Assembly (NCBI GenBank): GCA_041640715.1
Contig: JBEPZU010000005.1
Coordinates: 9,806 to 73,805, forward strand
Direction: 5' to 3'
DNA: 64,000 nucleotides
Source of the DNA: DSFO01 sp041640715
GTDB lineage: Archaea; Thermoproteota; Thermoprotei; Gearchaeales; Gearchaeaceae
Part shown: positions 8,146 to 17,873 of the stretch, in pieces
How positions within the stretch are numbered: position 1 is the first letter of the stretch
Layout of the letters: the number at the start of each line of letters is the position of its first letter
The notes under the pieces: generated by a model
Database searches by the model: none
What the model saw: the letters and a program-made list of their open reading frames with translations, nothing else
Told to the model about the DNA's origin: nothing
Program-made: the position numbers and the translations under genes

Positions 8146-9323
8146 CTCGATGCGTTTTTTATTGCGTCCTTAATATCCATCAAATATACTTCGGTTCCTT
8201 TAAGATTTCTTAGATAGTGCGCAGCTTTTATGGAATCGGTAGCTATTTTCATACCTTTATAATTCAATGGAGCTATTACAGGGCATGCTCCTGCGAATAT
8301 GCTTATACCTTTCTTCTTAAGCTTGTTTATGATGAGTGCTTCTTTTTCGTAGGTGCTTTTTGAAGCGAACAACCAGAATTTACTCCCACTCTTCAATTCC
8401 CTTCCTTCTAAAAGTCTATATATCGTTTCTACGTCATCTGGCGATAAATGGGGACAGCCGCTGAAGAAGAAATCAATCCTTTCAGGCACTTTATAGTTGA
8501 ATTCATTTAATAATCTTTTCAAATCTTCTTCCTTTAAGATTAGTCTGTTTTTTACTTCAACCTCTCTTTTCAAATCTTCTTCAAAGTAGACCAAGCCTAC
8601 TCCGCTTGATGCTGAAAGTCCTCCACAGAATTCCTTTTTCTCTATTAACGAGCTAGGTTTTCTATGAGACAATATAGGCACATCATTCGCTAGATATTTT
8701 CCAACCAAATATCCTAGAACACCATAGAGCAGATGCCCCTCTACTTCAAATTCCGTTTTAACATAACAGGTTGCTTTCCTTTCTTCTTCGGTTTGTAAGC
8801 CGTAATATGGAGTCTTACCTATTATAGCGCTAGCCAATGCTGATAGTCCACTTTCCTTATTAGTATATGCATTTAAGAAGGAATTAACATATATGACTGC
8901 TGAAGATTCTGCAAAGGCTACGTGCTCTCCTGGGGAAGGTAGATTATCAATAACGTAAGGAGTGCAACTACAACTTGTTTTAGCCCCCAATCTTGAGTAA
9001 GTATCTACTACTTCTTTTTGTTTTAAGAAAAATTCCTCTCGAACTCCCATTTCTTGCCATTGTTCTAAGTCGGTGCCGCAAGGATTTATAGTTGTCGGTA
9101 CTTTGACTTTCACTCCACCATCCGCAAGTTCTTTTAAAAACTGAAGACCTTCTTCGCCTATATTTTCATAGGAAATACCTGCAATATGAGCTCTTGTTAT
9201 TTCGATTAGTTTTTTTGCTTCAAAAGCTTCTCCTATGCCTACGATTAACTTCATTGCTATTCTGTAGCCCTCTCCTAGCTCTCCTTCTAAAATCTTCTCT
9301 TCTTCTTTAGTTAATTCCAACAT
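8142..9323 (-). CDS. Phosphomevalonate dehydratase, large subunit (AcnX-type)
   Basis: 393 residues of the aconitase-X large chain (DUF521). Candidate Fe-S and active-site residues are visible in NPCGTDLEQW, KTSCSCTPYVIDNLPSPGEH, SGCPHLSPDDVETIY and GACPVIAPLNYKG. SHRKPSSLIE and FCGGLSASSGVGLVYF are also family signatures. It catalyses the dehydration that commits phosphomevalonate to isopentenyl phosphate, the precursor of archaeal ether lipids. It overlaps the upstream decarboxylase gene by 17 bp and the small-subunit gene by 4 bp. Confidence 0.9.
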   Translation of the reverse strand: MLELTKEEEKILEGELGEGYRIAMKLIVGIGEAFEAKKLIEITRAHIAGISYENIGEEGLQFLKELADGGVKVKVPTTINPCGTDLEQWQEMGVREEFFLKQKEVVDTYSRLGAKTSCSCTPYVIDNLPSPGEHVAFAESSAVIYVNSFLNAYTNKESGLSALASAIIGKTPYYGLQTEEERKATCYVKTEFEVEGHLLYGVLGYLVGKYLANDVPILSHRKPSSLIEKKEFCGGLSASSGVGLVYFEEDLKREVEVKNRLILKEEDLKRLLNEFNYKVPERIDFFFSGCPHLSPDDVETIYRLLEGRELKSGSKFWLFASKSTYEKEALIINKLKKKGISIFAGACPVIAPLNYKGMKIATDSIKAAHYLRNLKGTEVYLMDIKDAIKNASR

Positions 9324-10650
9324 CTTTAATTATTTCTTTTAATCTTTCCTCATTAATAGGAATTTTCGAACGTTTGTATTTTTCTAGCGGTTTTCTGAAA
9401 CTCATCGTAGCATCTATACCTAACTTACTGCCTAGACCTATTTCTTGTTCAGCCGAAGGATCTAAGGTGGAAGTTGTAGCATCTTCTATAATTAAGATCC
9501 CTTTAGATGGGACAAGTCGTGTAGCGAGTGCCCATTGAACTTGATCAGGATCATCAGGATCTATGTCTTCATCAACTACAATAGCTATTTTCAATGAAGG
9601 ATGGGCTGCAAAACAAGCAGCTATTACATTCTTAGCATCACCTTCTCTTTGTTTCCTTATAGACACTATAGCTATTAACCAGCCGCATCCACCTCTAGTC
9701 AATCTGACTTTTCTAACAAAAGGTACTATTCTTTCTACGTATTTCTTTATTAATACTTCTCTGCCTAGACCCATCAACAAAAAATGTTCATCGCTAGCAG
9801 GGAGTATATCTTGGTATATCGAGTTTTTGTTTGCATAAACATTCGTAACATGTAAGACAGGTTGTTTTCTAACAATATCAGGAGTACCAGTTAGATCCGT
9901 GAAAGGACCTTCATCAACTTCTTCAAAAGGATCAATATAACCTTCAATTATAATTTCGCTTTGGGATAATGCGTAAACTCCATTTTTGCACTTAAATTGG
10001 GTTAAACCTCCTTTGAGGAATCTATTGGCTACATGAAGGTGATCTAAGCCATATTTAGGCGAAAGACCTGCAGCTAAGGAAGCTGCTGGATGGTTTCCTA
10101 TACAAACTGCAACAGCTAGGGTTCTTTTCCTTTTTTTCTCTTCTTGGAGCATAGCATAAAGATGTCTAGGTACTATCCTTATAGCAAAGGATTCTTCATC
10201 TAGCATCATTAATCTATGAATAGAAGCGTTCTGGAACTTTTTTTCAGAATCTCTAGCTATAACTATCCCCGAAGTTATATAGAAACTTCTTTCGCTATCA
10301 TAATGTTTAGGTATAGGCAAATCACTTATTTTAATGTCTTTATCATATTCAAAATAAGGTCCATTGGATATTTCGCAAGGCAATGGATTTTCCATCGCGT
10401 TATGGATTAAGTCATGATAATTTTCCTCATTGCCTCCTATTGCCTCCAAAAGTCTATTTCTTTCTCCGCATACATTTCCTACGACATTCATACTGAAGTT
10501 TTTCACTTTTTCGAACAGAACTATTTTATTTTTATAATAATTCAATACAGCTGCTATTTCATATTCGCGATCTACTTCTTGTTTTATTCTTATTAAATTG
10601 CCTTTAGTTTCTTCAGAAGCAAGATAATTTTTAAGAGTAAATTCTTTCAT
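9307..10650 (-). CDS. UbiD-family decarboxylase, probably anhydromevalonate phosphate decarboxylase
   Basis: 447 residues with UbiD-family landmarks: an N-terminal prenylated-FMN-binding region (FQNASIHRLMMLDEESFAIRI), GNHPAASLAAG, and the Glu-rich active-site stretch EVDEGPFTDLTG. VVDEDIDPDDPDQVQWALATR follows. In archaea with AcnX this enzyme decarboxylates trans-anhydromevalonate phosphate to isopentenyl phosphate. It is the first gene of the three-gene operon, starting at ATG 10650. It needs prenylated FMN from a UbiX protein, which is not in this window. It is divergent from the helicase gene across a 35-bp AT-rich spacer. Confidence 0.88.
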   Translation of the reverse strand: MKEFTLKNYLASEETKGNLIRIKQEVDREYEIAAVLNYYKNKIVLFEKVKNFSMNVVGNVCGERNRLLEAIGGNEENYHDLIHNAMENPLPCEISNGPYFEYDKDIKISDLPIPKHYDSERSFYITSGIVIARDSEKKFQNASIHRLMMLDEESFAIRIVPRHLYAMLQEEKKRKRTLAVAVCIGNHPAASLAAGLSPKYGLDHLHVANRFLKGGLTQFKCKNGVYALSQSEIIIEGYIDPFEEVDEGPFTDLTGTPDIVRKQPVLHVTNVYANKNSIYQDILPASDEHFLLMGLGREVLIKKYVERIVPFVRKVRLTRGGCGWLIAIVSIRKQREGDAKNVIAACFAAHPSLKIAIVVDEDIDPDDPDQVQWALATRLVPSKGILIIEDATTSTLDPSAEQEIGLGSKLGIDATMSFRKPLEKYKRSKIPINEERLKEIIKDVGIN

Positions 10651-10685
10651 ATTGCTTTATAGTTTGTTTATTAAATAAATTTGAG

Positions 10686-12509
10686 TTGGATCCTCTAAAA
10701 TTTTTCCCATATTCTAATCTGAGAGAATTTCAAAAAGAAGCGATTTACAAAGTCTACAATACAATAGCCAAAGCTGGAAAATTATTCTTAGAAGCACCTA
10801 GTGGTTTTGGCAAGACCAGCGTTTTACTCTGTGGCTCACTACCTTATACTGTTTATCAAGATTATGCTCTGCTTTATGCTGTTAGGACATATAGAGAGAT
10901 TGAGAGAGTTGTAAAGGAATTGAGGAATTTTGAAGAGAAATTGGGCATTAAATTCAATAGCGTAATACTAAAAGGTAAAAGGGAACGATGTATAAATGAA
11001 ACAATACCTGAGAAAATAAAGAGGCATGAAGGATTCAGTTTAATATGCGACAGCAAAATATCTAAAAACGAATGCATTTATTTTGAAAATTTTTATAAAA
11101 AAAATACTTTGCTAGATCTGTTTCTTAACAAAAATAAATATTATTCTCCAGAAGAGATATATAATCTAAGCGCTAATCTTTATATATGTCCCTATGAGTT
11201 TCAAAAGAAACTTGTAAACTATTCGAATATAATTATAACTACTTACAATTTTATTCTTTCTAACGATATAATTTCTTATTTAAAAAATTGGTTTAATAGG
11301 TTTTTGCATAAGATATTAATAATTGATGAAGCTCATAATATTATTGATCATGTTATAAGTATGCATAGCGTTTCTGTAAACTTTTCAAATATTAAAAAAA
11401 ATTATCAGTTTCAAAGTGTAATAATAGATTTAATTAATGTAATTAATAATTATTTGGAAAATGAATTAAAAGGTGTTAATTATAAAAGACTGGATGTATA
11501 TAACTTTTTTACTTTTATTTATAATCAACTCGGTTTAACATTTCATGATATAATTGCTTTATTGCGAAATGAGGTCTTTGAAAACAATTTATTCGATTTG
11601 TATAAGCTCGTTAGAGAACTTCGTTTCTTTGATCCGGGTTCTCAGATATTATTGGCGAGAAATTATGACGGGATTATTTTTATTGACTTGGTGACACTTA
11701 ATCCTTCAAGATATTTTCATGAAATTTTTCAAAATTTTACATCGACGATCTTGGCTTCAGCTACATTGGAACCTATAGATTTCTACGTAAATGTCTTAAA
11801 TATGAGAAATGAGGATTACGATAAGCTTTCAATAGGTCTAGTAGGTAAAATAGTCAAAACGATTTTCGTGAATAACGTAACTACTAGGTTTGTAGAAAGA
11901 AATGATGAGCTTTACTATATAATGGCGGAGATTATCAAAGAAGTTTCAGTAGCTACAAGAGGAGGTGTGGCTGTATTTGCAGCTTCCTATGAAATTATTT
12001 CTAACTTATTGAGGATTGGATTAGAAAAGAGCATTAAAAGAAGTCTTTATGTTGAAGATAAAGACATGAGTGATGAAAAATTAAAAAAAATCATAGAAGA
12101 TTTTGAAGAAAAGCCAAGCCAATCAATCTTATTTGCTGTTCAAGGAGGAAGGTTATCTGAAGGAGAAGATTTCCCTGAAGGAGCAATCTCAGTTGTTATT
12201 CTGGCAGGAATACCTTATGAAGTACCTTCGCCTGTCTTAGAAGAAAAAATAAACTTTTTTGAAAAAAAATTTCCAGGGAGAGGTTGGGATTACGCTTGTT
12301 TATTGCCCGCGCTAAGGAAATCTATCCAAGCGATAGGTAGATCCCTGAGAGGTCAAAGTCCAATAGTTATATTCCTAGATAGCAGATTTCTCTTGAAGAA
12401 TGTTTTCGATTATATTCCTTCATGGTTAAAAGAAAATAGAATTGTATTATTTTATTCAGAAGGTAAATTGAAAAGATATTTAGTCAATCTTCAAAAGAAA
12501 GGTTATTAA
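10686..12509 (+). CDS. xpd: XPD/Rad3-type Fe-S DNA helicase
   Basis: 607 residues from a TTG start; no better ATG lies upstream in frame. Walker A is APSGFGKTS (about residues 37-46). Four cysteines follow in the order GKRERC, LIC, NEC and YIC, as in the 4Fe-4S domain of XPD. Then come the DEAH box in IIDEAHNIID, motif III ILASATLEP and motif VI QAIGRSLRG. It would unwind DNA 5' to 3'. Archaeal XPD is used in DNA repair, as nucleotide excision partners are incomplete in most Thermoproteota. It is divergent from the mevalonate operon. Confidence 0.92.
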   Translation: MDPLKFFPYSNLREFQKEAIYKVYNTIAKAGKLFLEAPSGFGKTSVLLCGSLPYTVYQDYALLYAVRTYREIERVVKELRNFEEKLGIKFNSVILKGKRERCINETIPEKIKRHEGFSLICDSKISKNECIYFENFYKKNTLLDLFLNKNKYYSPEEIYNLSANLYICPYEFQKKLVNYSNIIITTYNFILSNDIISYLKNWFNRFLHKILIIDEAHNIIDHVISMHSVSVNFSNIKKNYQFQSVIIDLINVINNYLENELKGVNYKRLDVYNFFTFIYNQLGLTFHDIIALLRNEVFENNLFDLYKLVRELRFFDPGSQILLARNYDGIIFIDLVTLNPSRYFHEIFQNFTSTILASATLEPIDFYVNVLNMRNEDYDKLSIGLVGKIVKTIFVNNVTTRFVERNDELYYIMAEIIKEVSVATRGGVAVFAASYEIISNLLRIGLEKSIKRSLYVEDKDMSDEKLKKIIEDFEEKPSQSILFAVQGGRLSEGEDFPEGAISVVILAGIPYEVPSPVLEEKINFFEKKFPGRGWDYACLLPALRKSIQAIGRSLRGQSPIVIFLDSRFLLKNVFDYIPSWLKENRIVLFYSEGKLKRYLVNLQKKGY

Positions 12510-12531
12510 AAAAGCTTTCTTACTTTCACAT

Positions 12532-13749
12532 ATGGAAGGAGATTGGTTAACTAAGCTTTTCTCTAAGCGAATTTCTAAAGTAAGGCTTTCTCCTATAAGG
12601 AAGGTAGCTTCACTCTTAGAAGAAGCGACAAAAAGATCTGAAGTAATATCCTTTGGAGGAGGCGCTCCTAGCTTGTTACCTCCTAAAGAGTTAATAGGCA
12701 TCTTTAGTGAAGAATTGAAGAAAAATACATGGGATTTCTTTAGATATGTTGCTACGAAGGGTTATCCGTTACTTAAAACGAAGATAGCTGAAGATGTTAA
12801 GGAATATACAGGAGTTGAATATGATCCCGCTAAAGAAATCATAATTACAGAAGGTTCTACCGAAGGATTGTTCTTAGTTTTATCAGCATTGCTCGAAGAT
12901 GGGGACGAAATAATTCTAACAGATCCTACTTATCTGGGATATTCTGAGGTGATATCTTTTTTTGACGCAAAAGAAGTAAGAGTTTTGCAGGAAGAAGAAA
13001 ATGGTTACCAACCTTCACTTGAGGATATAAAAAATAAAATAAGCAATAAAACAAAGGCTATTCTAATAAATACACCTGAAAATCCTACGGGCAGGATATT
13101 AAACCCTGAGATAGCTAAAGGTATAGTTGAAATCGCTAAAGATAAAGGTATACCTGTTATTGTTGATGAGGCTTATAAGCATATTGTATACGAAAAAGAA
13201 AATGTTTTCCTAGAAAGTTATGATAAAGACGTTGTGATAGCAGTTTGTTCCTTTTCAAAAGAAGCTTCAGTACCAGGATTTAGGTTAGGTTATATTTGTG
13301 CCAATTCAGAGCTGATATCGCAACTGGAGAAAATAAAACAATTCGTAACGCTTTGTTCAAATATGGTAGGTCAAAAGATGTTAGTATACTATTTAACAGG
13401 CGATATTAAAAAGAAATATCTAAATGAAGTAGTAATTCCTACCTATAAAGCTAGAAGAGATTTCATGGTTAGAATGATAAAAGAATACTTACCAGATAGC
13501 AGGATGTTTGTTCCAGAAGGCGCTTTCTATATTTTCTTGGGCTTGAAGAAATATCTACCGGAAAATTTTGATGATGAATCTTTAGCAATGGACATATTCA
13601 GGAAGAAGAATTTAGCGATAATTCCAGGTTCTTATTTTGGTAAAAGCGGGTTAGGCTATTTTAGGTTAACCTTTGTCTCGGAAAATTTTGAAAGAATAGA
13701 AGAAGGGATAAAGAGACTTTCGGAATATTTTAATTCGGATGTCAAATAA
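12532..13749 (+). CDS. PLP-dependent aminotransferase (class I/II)
   Basis: 405 residues of fold-type I aminotransferase. Markers are SFGGGAPS, the substrate-binding NTPENPTG, DEAYKH, the Schiff-base lysine in CSFSKEASVPGFRLGY, and FRLTF near the end. It resembles the LysN/2-aminoadipate and multi-substrate aminotransferases of thermophiles, but the exact amino acid partner is not decidable. It starts at ATG 12532 with an AT-rich TATA-like element about 25 bp upstream, inside the helicase gene's 3' end. It overlaps polB by 11 bp, so the two are translated from one message. Confidence 0.85.
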   Translation: MEGDWLTKLFSKRISKVRLSPIRKVASLLEEATKRSEVISFGGGAPSLLPPKELIGIFSEELKKNTWDFFRYVATKGYPLLKTKIAEDVKEYTGVEYDPAKEIIITEGSTEGLFLVLSALLEDGDEIILTDPTYLGYSEVISFFDAKEVRVLQEEENGYQPSLEDIKNKISNKTKAILINTPENPTGRILNPEIAKGIVEIAKDKGIPVIVDEAYKHIVYEKENVFLESYDKDVVIAVCSFSKEASVPGFRLGYICANSELISQLEKIKQFVTLCSNMVGQKMLVYYLTGDIKKKYLNEVVIPTYKARRDFMVRMIKEYLPDSRMFVPEGAFYIFLGLKKYLPENFDDESLAMDIFRKKNLAIIPGSYFGKSGLGYFRLTFVSENFERIEEGIKRLSEYFNSDVK

Positions 13750-16336
13750 AATAGATTTCGAGGAAGAAGAGGAATTTGAAGGAGAACAAGAAGAACTTAT
13801 AGAAGAAGCTACAATATACGAAGCTGAAGCTCCTTTAAATCTAGGAAGGAGCTTTATAATATCAGTTACCTACAGTGGTAAAAGGAGATGTGCATTAGTT
13901 AAACTATACAATCCTTCAAGCGGAAAAATATATTATTGGTATGATAATACGGGACACAAGCCTTATCTTTATACCGATGCGGAAGAAGATATACTTAGAA
14001 ATACATCTTCGATCGCATTACATAAAGGTCTGCTTGGTTTTGAAAAAGTTAAACTATATGATGCTCTTCATGATAGGGTCGTTGAACTAACTAAAGTAAT
14101 CGCTCGTGATCCTTTAGCAATAGGTGGTTCTACTAATTCCTTAAGAGAGCTGATTCCTCTTAAAACAGGCAGGAATGTTTGGGAAGCCAATATCAAATAT
14201 CATTCTAACTACATTTTCGATAGAGGTCTAATACCAGGGGCGCCTTATAAAATTATAGACGGTCAGCTTCTTCCAGACTTTGATGAAGTTTCCTTAAAAG
14301 ATTTGGAAGAAAGATTCAAAGGAGAAGATCCTGAGTATTTTTCTGCACTGAAAAAATGGGTCCAATTTCTAAATCAAGAAATTCCTCCGATTAGACATGT
14401 GACCCTTGATATAGAAGTAGAAATGGAATCTCCTTCGATAATGCCATCTCCTAGAAAAGCTGAAAACAGGATAATAGCTGCAGCATGTGTAGGTAGTGAC
14501 GGTCTCAAAAAGGTCTTCTTACTTAAAAGAAGTAATGTAGAGATGGGAACAAAACCTCAAGATTTAGAAGATGTAGAAGTTGTGATCTCAGAAAATGAAG
14601 TTGAGCTTTTAAATAAAATATTTAATATAATTTCCTCCTATCCTTTGGTTATAACTTTCAACGGAGACAATTTTGATCTTAATTATCTTTATCATAGAGC
14701 ACAAAAACTTGGTTTTGCTAAGGAAAGAATACCGATAGCTCTAGGTAGAGAAATAGCCTTAGTGATGCCTGGTGTTCATGTAGATCTTTACAAATTCTTC
14801 CGCAACAAAGCTATTCAAATTTACGCCTTTGGTAAAAAGTATGATGAAGTAGATCTCAATTCAATAAGCAAAGCTTTGCTAGGTGTTGAGAAGAAAACTC
14901 TTAAGGAATTCATAAACATCATTCCTCTTTATGAACTTGCTAGCTATTGTTATAGAGATGCTTGGTTGACGTATTTGTTAGTCAACCACAATGATCAGTT
15001 AGTATTGAAGTTGTTTATAATATTGGCTAGAATAACCAAACTACCGCTCGAAGATGTAACCAGAATAGGCATATCGAATTGGATAAAAAGCATGGTTAGC
15101 TTTGAGCTTCGCTCTTCTAGGATTTTAATCTCGAATAAGAAAGAGATAGAGGAAGTTAAAGGAAGACTTGCTACCACTGCAATAATAAAAGGCAAGAAAT
15201 ATTTAGGTGCTAAGGTAATCGAGCCTATTCCTGGGATACATTTCAATGTTGTTGTGGTAGATTTCGCGTCACTTTATCCTTCAATTATAAAGGTTTGGAA
15301 TATTTCTTACGAGACCATTGATTGTGTCCATGATGAATGTAAATCCGAGAAATTGCCTGGAGTACCACATTGGACCTGCAAGAAAAGGAAGGGAATTTTC
15401 AGCACAATTATAGGTAGTCTCAGAGATTTAAGGATTGGTTGGTATAAACGTTTAGCCAAAAATCCAAATCTTAATCCAACCTTAAAGTCTCAATATGAAG
15501 TTATACAGGCGTCCATGAAAGTAATTTTGAATGCTGCCTATGGCGTCTTGGGTGCAGAAACATCGGATTTGTATTCTCCTGCTGCCGCTGAGAGCATTAC
15601 CGCAATCGGAAGATATAACATAGACAAGACCATAGAAATAGCCAAAAAAATGGGTCTTGAAATAATATACGGCGATACTGATTCTTTATTCATTAAAAAT
15701 CCGCCTAAGGATGTTTTAAAGAAATTCATAGAAGAAGTCGAAGAAGCTTTGAAGGTAGATTTGGAAATGGATAAGACTTATAAATATGTAGCATTTTCTC
15801 AAAGGAAGAAAAATTATTTTGGAGTAACCTATGACAATAATGTAGATATAAAGGGTCTTCTTGGTAAGAAAAAACATATTCCTGAATTCGTTAAAAAAAC
15901 TTTCTATGAGATAGTCGATCTTCTTAAAGGAATCGAGAAACCAGAAGATTTCGAGAGCGTTAAGGAAAAGATCAAGAAGTTAACATATTCGCAATATTCA
16001 AGGCTTAAGTTTGGAAGGATACCGCTTAATGAACTCGCAATAAAGGTAATGATGAATAAAAACATAGAAGATTATAAGAAAACTACGCCTCAGCATGTCA
16101 AAGCAGCTCAGCAACTAAGAAACTTTGGATTAGAAATAAAGGCAGGCCAAAACATAGCCTATGTTAAGGTTAGAACTTTAGAGGGTGTTAAGCCTGTTCA
16201 GCTTGCCAGAATGGACGAAATAGATACAAATAAATACGTAGAACTTATGCGGAGTAGCTTAGAGCAATTACTTGAACCAGCAGGCATAGATTTTGAAGAA
16301 GTATTGGGAACGGGTTCTTTAGGCAAGTTCATGTAG
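13739..16336 (+). CDS. polB: Family B DNA polymerase
   Basis: 865 residues with an acidic N-terminal tail, then exonuclease motifs: Exo I TLDIEVEME (about 222), Exo II FNGDNFDLNYL (about 307) and Exo III YCYRDAWLTYLL (about 404). Polymerase motif A VVVDFASLYPSII (about 506), motif B KVILNAAYGVLGAE (about 598) and motif C IYGDTDSLFI (about 643) follow. Both the proofreading and polymerase sites are intact. It most resembles crenarchaeal PolB1, the likely replicase; assignment among PolB1/B2/B3 paralogs is inferred from intact motifs and length. It overlaps the upstream aminotransferase by 11 bp and the convergent thioredoxin-fold gene by 8 bp. Confidence 0.95.
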   Translation: MSNKIDFEEEEEFEGEQEELIEEATIYEAEAPLNLGRSFIISVTYSGKRRCALVKLYNPSSGKIYYWYDNTGHKPYLYTDAEEDILRNTSSIALHKGLLGFEKVKLYDALHDRVVELTKVIARDPLAIGGSTNSLRELIPLKTGRNVWEANIKYHSNYIFDRGLIPGAPYKIIDGQLLPDFDEVSLKDLEERFKGEDPEYFSALKKWVQFLNQEIPPIRHVTLDIEVEMESPSIMPSPRKAENRIIAAACVGSDGLKKVFLLKRSNVEMGTKPQDLEDVEVVISENEVELLNKIFNIISSYPLVITFNGDNFDLNYLYHRAQKLGFAKERIPIALGREIALVMPGVHVDLYKFFRNKAIQIYAFGKKYDEVDLNSISKALLGVEKKTLKEFINIIPLYELASYCYRDAWLTYLLVNHNDQLVLKLFIILARITKLPLEDVTRIGISNWIKSMVSFELRSSRILISNKKEIEEVKGRLATTAIIKGKKYLGAKVIEPIPGIHFNVVVVDFASLYPSIIKVWNISYETIDCVHDECKSEKLPGVPHWTCKKRKGIFSTIIGSLRDLRIGWYKRLAKNPNLNPTLKSQYEVIQASMKVILNAAYGVLGAETSDLYSPAAAESITAIGRYNIDKTIEIAKKMGLEIIYGDTDSLFIKNPPKDVLKKFIEEVEEALKVDLEMDKTYKYVAFSQRKKNYFGVTYDNNVDIKGLLGKKKHIPEFVKKTFYEIVDLLKGIEKPEDFESVKEKIKKLTYSQYSRLKFGRIPLNELAIKVMMNKNIEDYKKTTPQHVKAAQQLRNFGLEIKAGQNIAYVKVRTLEGVKPVQLARMDEIDTNKYVELMRSSLEQLLEPAGIDFEEVLGTGSLGKFM

Positions 16337-16637
16337 AAACTATTGCTTCTTTTAAGATTCTCTTACCTTTTTCGAGATCTGGTTTTCCATTTTCGTCCAA
16401 AGGAACCCTCCCCATGATGTGCTTAATGTTTCCTTTGTCATCTACTAAGAAAACTTGTGGTACTTCTACACCTCCGTATTCATCCTTTTGACCGTAATTA
16501 ACTAAGAATTCCCAATCTTCTTGCCTTATTTCCAGTTCTAAGTTCGTCTCATTGGAGACTTCTTCTACCAACTTTTTAACGTATTTTGAAGATGTTTCCC
16601 ACTCAGCTATGACGGCTATTATTTTCTTAACGGGCAT
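16329..16637 (-). CDS. Thioredoxin-fold-like small protein without CxxC
   Basis: 102 residues. The order KKIIAVIAEWE, a helix, an LEIRQEDWEFL strand region, then VPQVFLVDDKGNIKHI with a cis-Pro-like VP suggests a thioredoxin-like fold. The protein has no cysteine at all, so it cannot be a redox enzyme. I do not recognise a named family. It is convergent with polB and overlaps it by 8 bp. The fold is inferred by eye. Confidence 0.6.
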   Translation of the reverse strand: MPVKKIIAVIAEWETSSKYVKKLVEEVSNETNLELEIRQEDWEFLVNYGQKDEYGGVEVPQVFLVDDKGNIKHIMGRVPLDENGKPDLEKGKRILKEAIVST

Positions 16638-16657
16638 AGTAAAGATTCAATTTGCTT

Positions 16658-17365
16658 CTATTTTAACTTAACCCCTAATAACAAAGTTATCAAGGAAAAA
16701 ATTATATCCCCTGCTATGATTGTTACAGGTATTGATATTAGCATGTATACCAAAAAAGGTTGGATTTTCTCGCACCAATGTTCGTTAAGAACTAAACTTT
16801 TAGTTTCTTCAAAGTTTTCTATATCCAATTTGAAGTTGACTTTACCGTTTATCAATACGGGAATGTAGAATTTCTTTTTCTCAAATTCCTCTCTTGTTAG
16901 CTTCTGGGCAAACAGAAAAAGCAAAAGTTTGTCCTTAAAGCTCAATTCGGTCTCAAATAATTTACCCTTTTTCAAAGAAAAGTTCAGATTCTTAGCTATA
17001 TTCACGAATATGTAAAAAGAATTTAATACTATTGCGTTGAATGCAATTGAAAGCGGAAGGATTAGCGGCTTAAAAAATATCGGTTCAAAAGGAAAGTTAG
17101 GTAATGCTAATGCTAAACTCCATATCGCCTTAGCGTCTGCACCCCCAAATTTAAATAAATAAAACAAAGCTAAGCCGAATAGAAAAGATGGTAAAAGAAT
17201 GATTAAAAGATTAAAACCTTCTTCTATTATCGAAAAAGGCAAATTCAAAATCAATAATAAAATCCATAGTTCATCTTCGACTTCTCTTTTCTTTATATCG
17301 AAATAGCTCGCAATACCCATGATCACTAGAACTACAGTGAGTTTGTAGAGATAGACAATTTCCAT
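16658..17365 (-). CDS. Archaeal prepilin peptidase (A24 family, PibD/FlaK-like)
   Basis: 235 residues, an integral membrane aspartic protease. The two catalytic aspartates are D23 in SYFDIKKREVEDELW and D77 in the GGAD motif (FGGADAKA), the A24 signatures. Multiple hydrophobic segments surround them, and a soluble loop of about 60 residues (KLTREEFEKKKFY) precedes the last two helices. It would cleave the class III signal peptides of archaellins, pilins and binding proteins at the inner face of the membrane. No pilin genes lie next to it. Confidence 0.85.
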   Translation of the reverse strand: MEIVYLYKLTVVLVIMGIASYFDIKKREVEDELWILLLILNLPFSIIEEGFNLLIILLPSFLFGLALFYLFKFGGADAKAIWSLALALPNFPFEPIFFKPLILPLSIAFNAIVLNSFYIFVNIAKNLNFSLKKGKLFETELSFKDKLLLFLFAQKLTREEFEKKKFYIPVLINGKVNFKLDIENFEETKSLVLNEHWCEKIQPFLVYMLISIPVTIIAGDIIFSLITLLLGVKLK

Positions 17366-17404
17366 AATTTGAAAATTTTTATAACCTATTAAGTTTCCTA
17401 TTTT

Positions 17405-17839
17405 ATGCAGATGCTCAGGAAATTAGTGTTAATGTATGTAATTTCATTACATACACTTTCTACCATCTACGTATATAATGTTGTTAAGACAGGAATCTCT
17501 TATACCTTCTTAGCTACTTCAATTTCCTCCTTGATTCTATTGCTTTTGTCTTCAAATCTTTACATTAAAGTTGTTATTGAAGAAGGAAAGACGAGAATGA
17601 GAGAGCACATCTATCTTTTTGCACTAATTATTTTACCTATAACTTTTGTTTATTATTTGCCAATTTTTTATTATAATCAAATAATTGATTTATTAAGTAG
17701 AGTTTTACCTTCGATATCTTTATACTTATTGTGGTTATCATATAACCCTATTTATATATTATTTATATTACCTCAATTCTTGGTATCATTAATTTCTTCT
17801 TTGTTTGTTTATTTCTATATTTCAAAAAAGAAATTTTGA
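17405..17839 (+). CDS. Hypothetical four-helix membrane protein
   Basis: 144 residues, nearly all hydrophobic, with about four membrane segments and a charged loop EEGKTRMREH after the second. It ends in FYISKKKF, a positive-inside tail. I do not recognise it. It is divergent from the prepilin peptidase; the 39-bp spacer is AT-rich and must hold both promoters. The frame is long for this AT-rich DNA and strongly biased to hydrophobic codons, which supports a real gene. Confidence 0.6.
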   Translation: MQMLRKLVLMYVISLHTLSTIYVYNVVKTGISYTFLATSISSLILLLLSSNLYIKVVIEEGKTRMREHIYLFALIILPITFVYYLPIFYYNQIIDLLSRVLPSISLYLLWLSYNPIYILFILPQFLVSLISSLFVYFYISKKKF

Positions 17840-17873
17840 TTATAAAATAAAATATTCAATAGCGACTTAAGAA

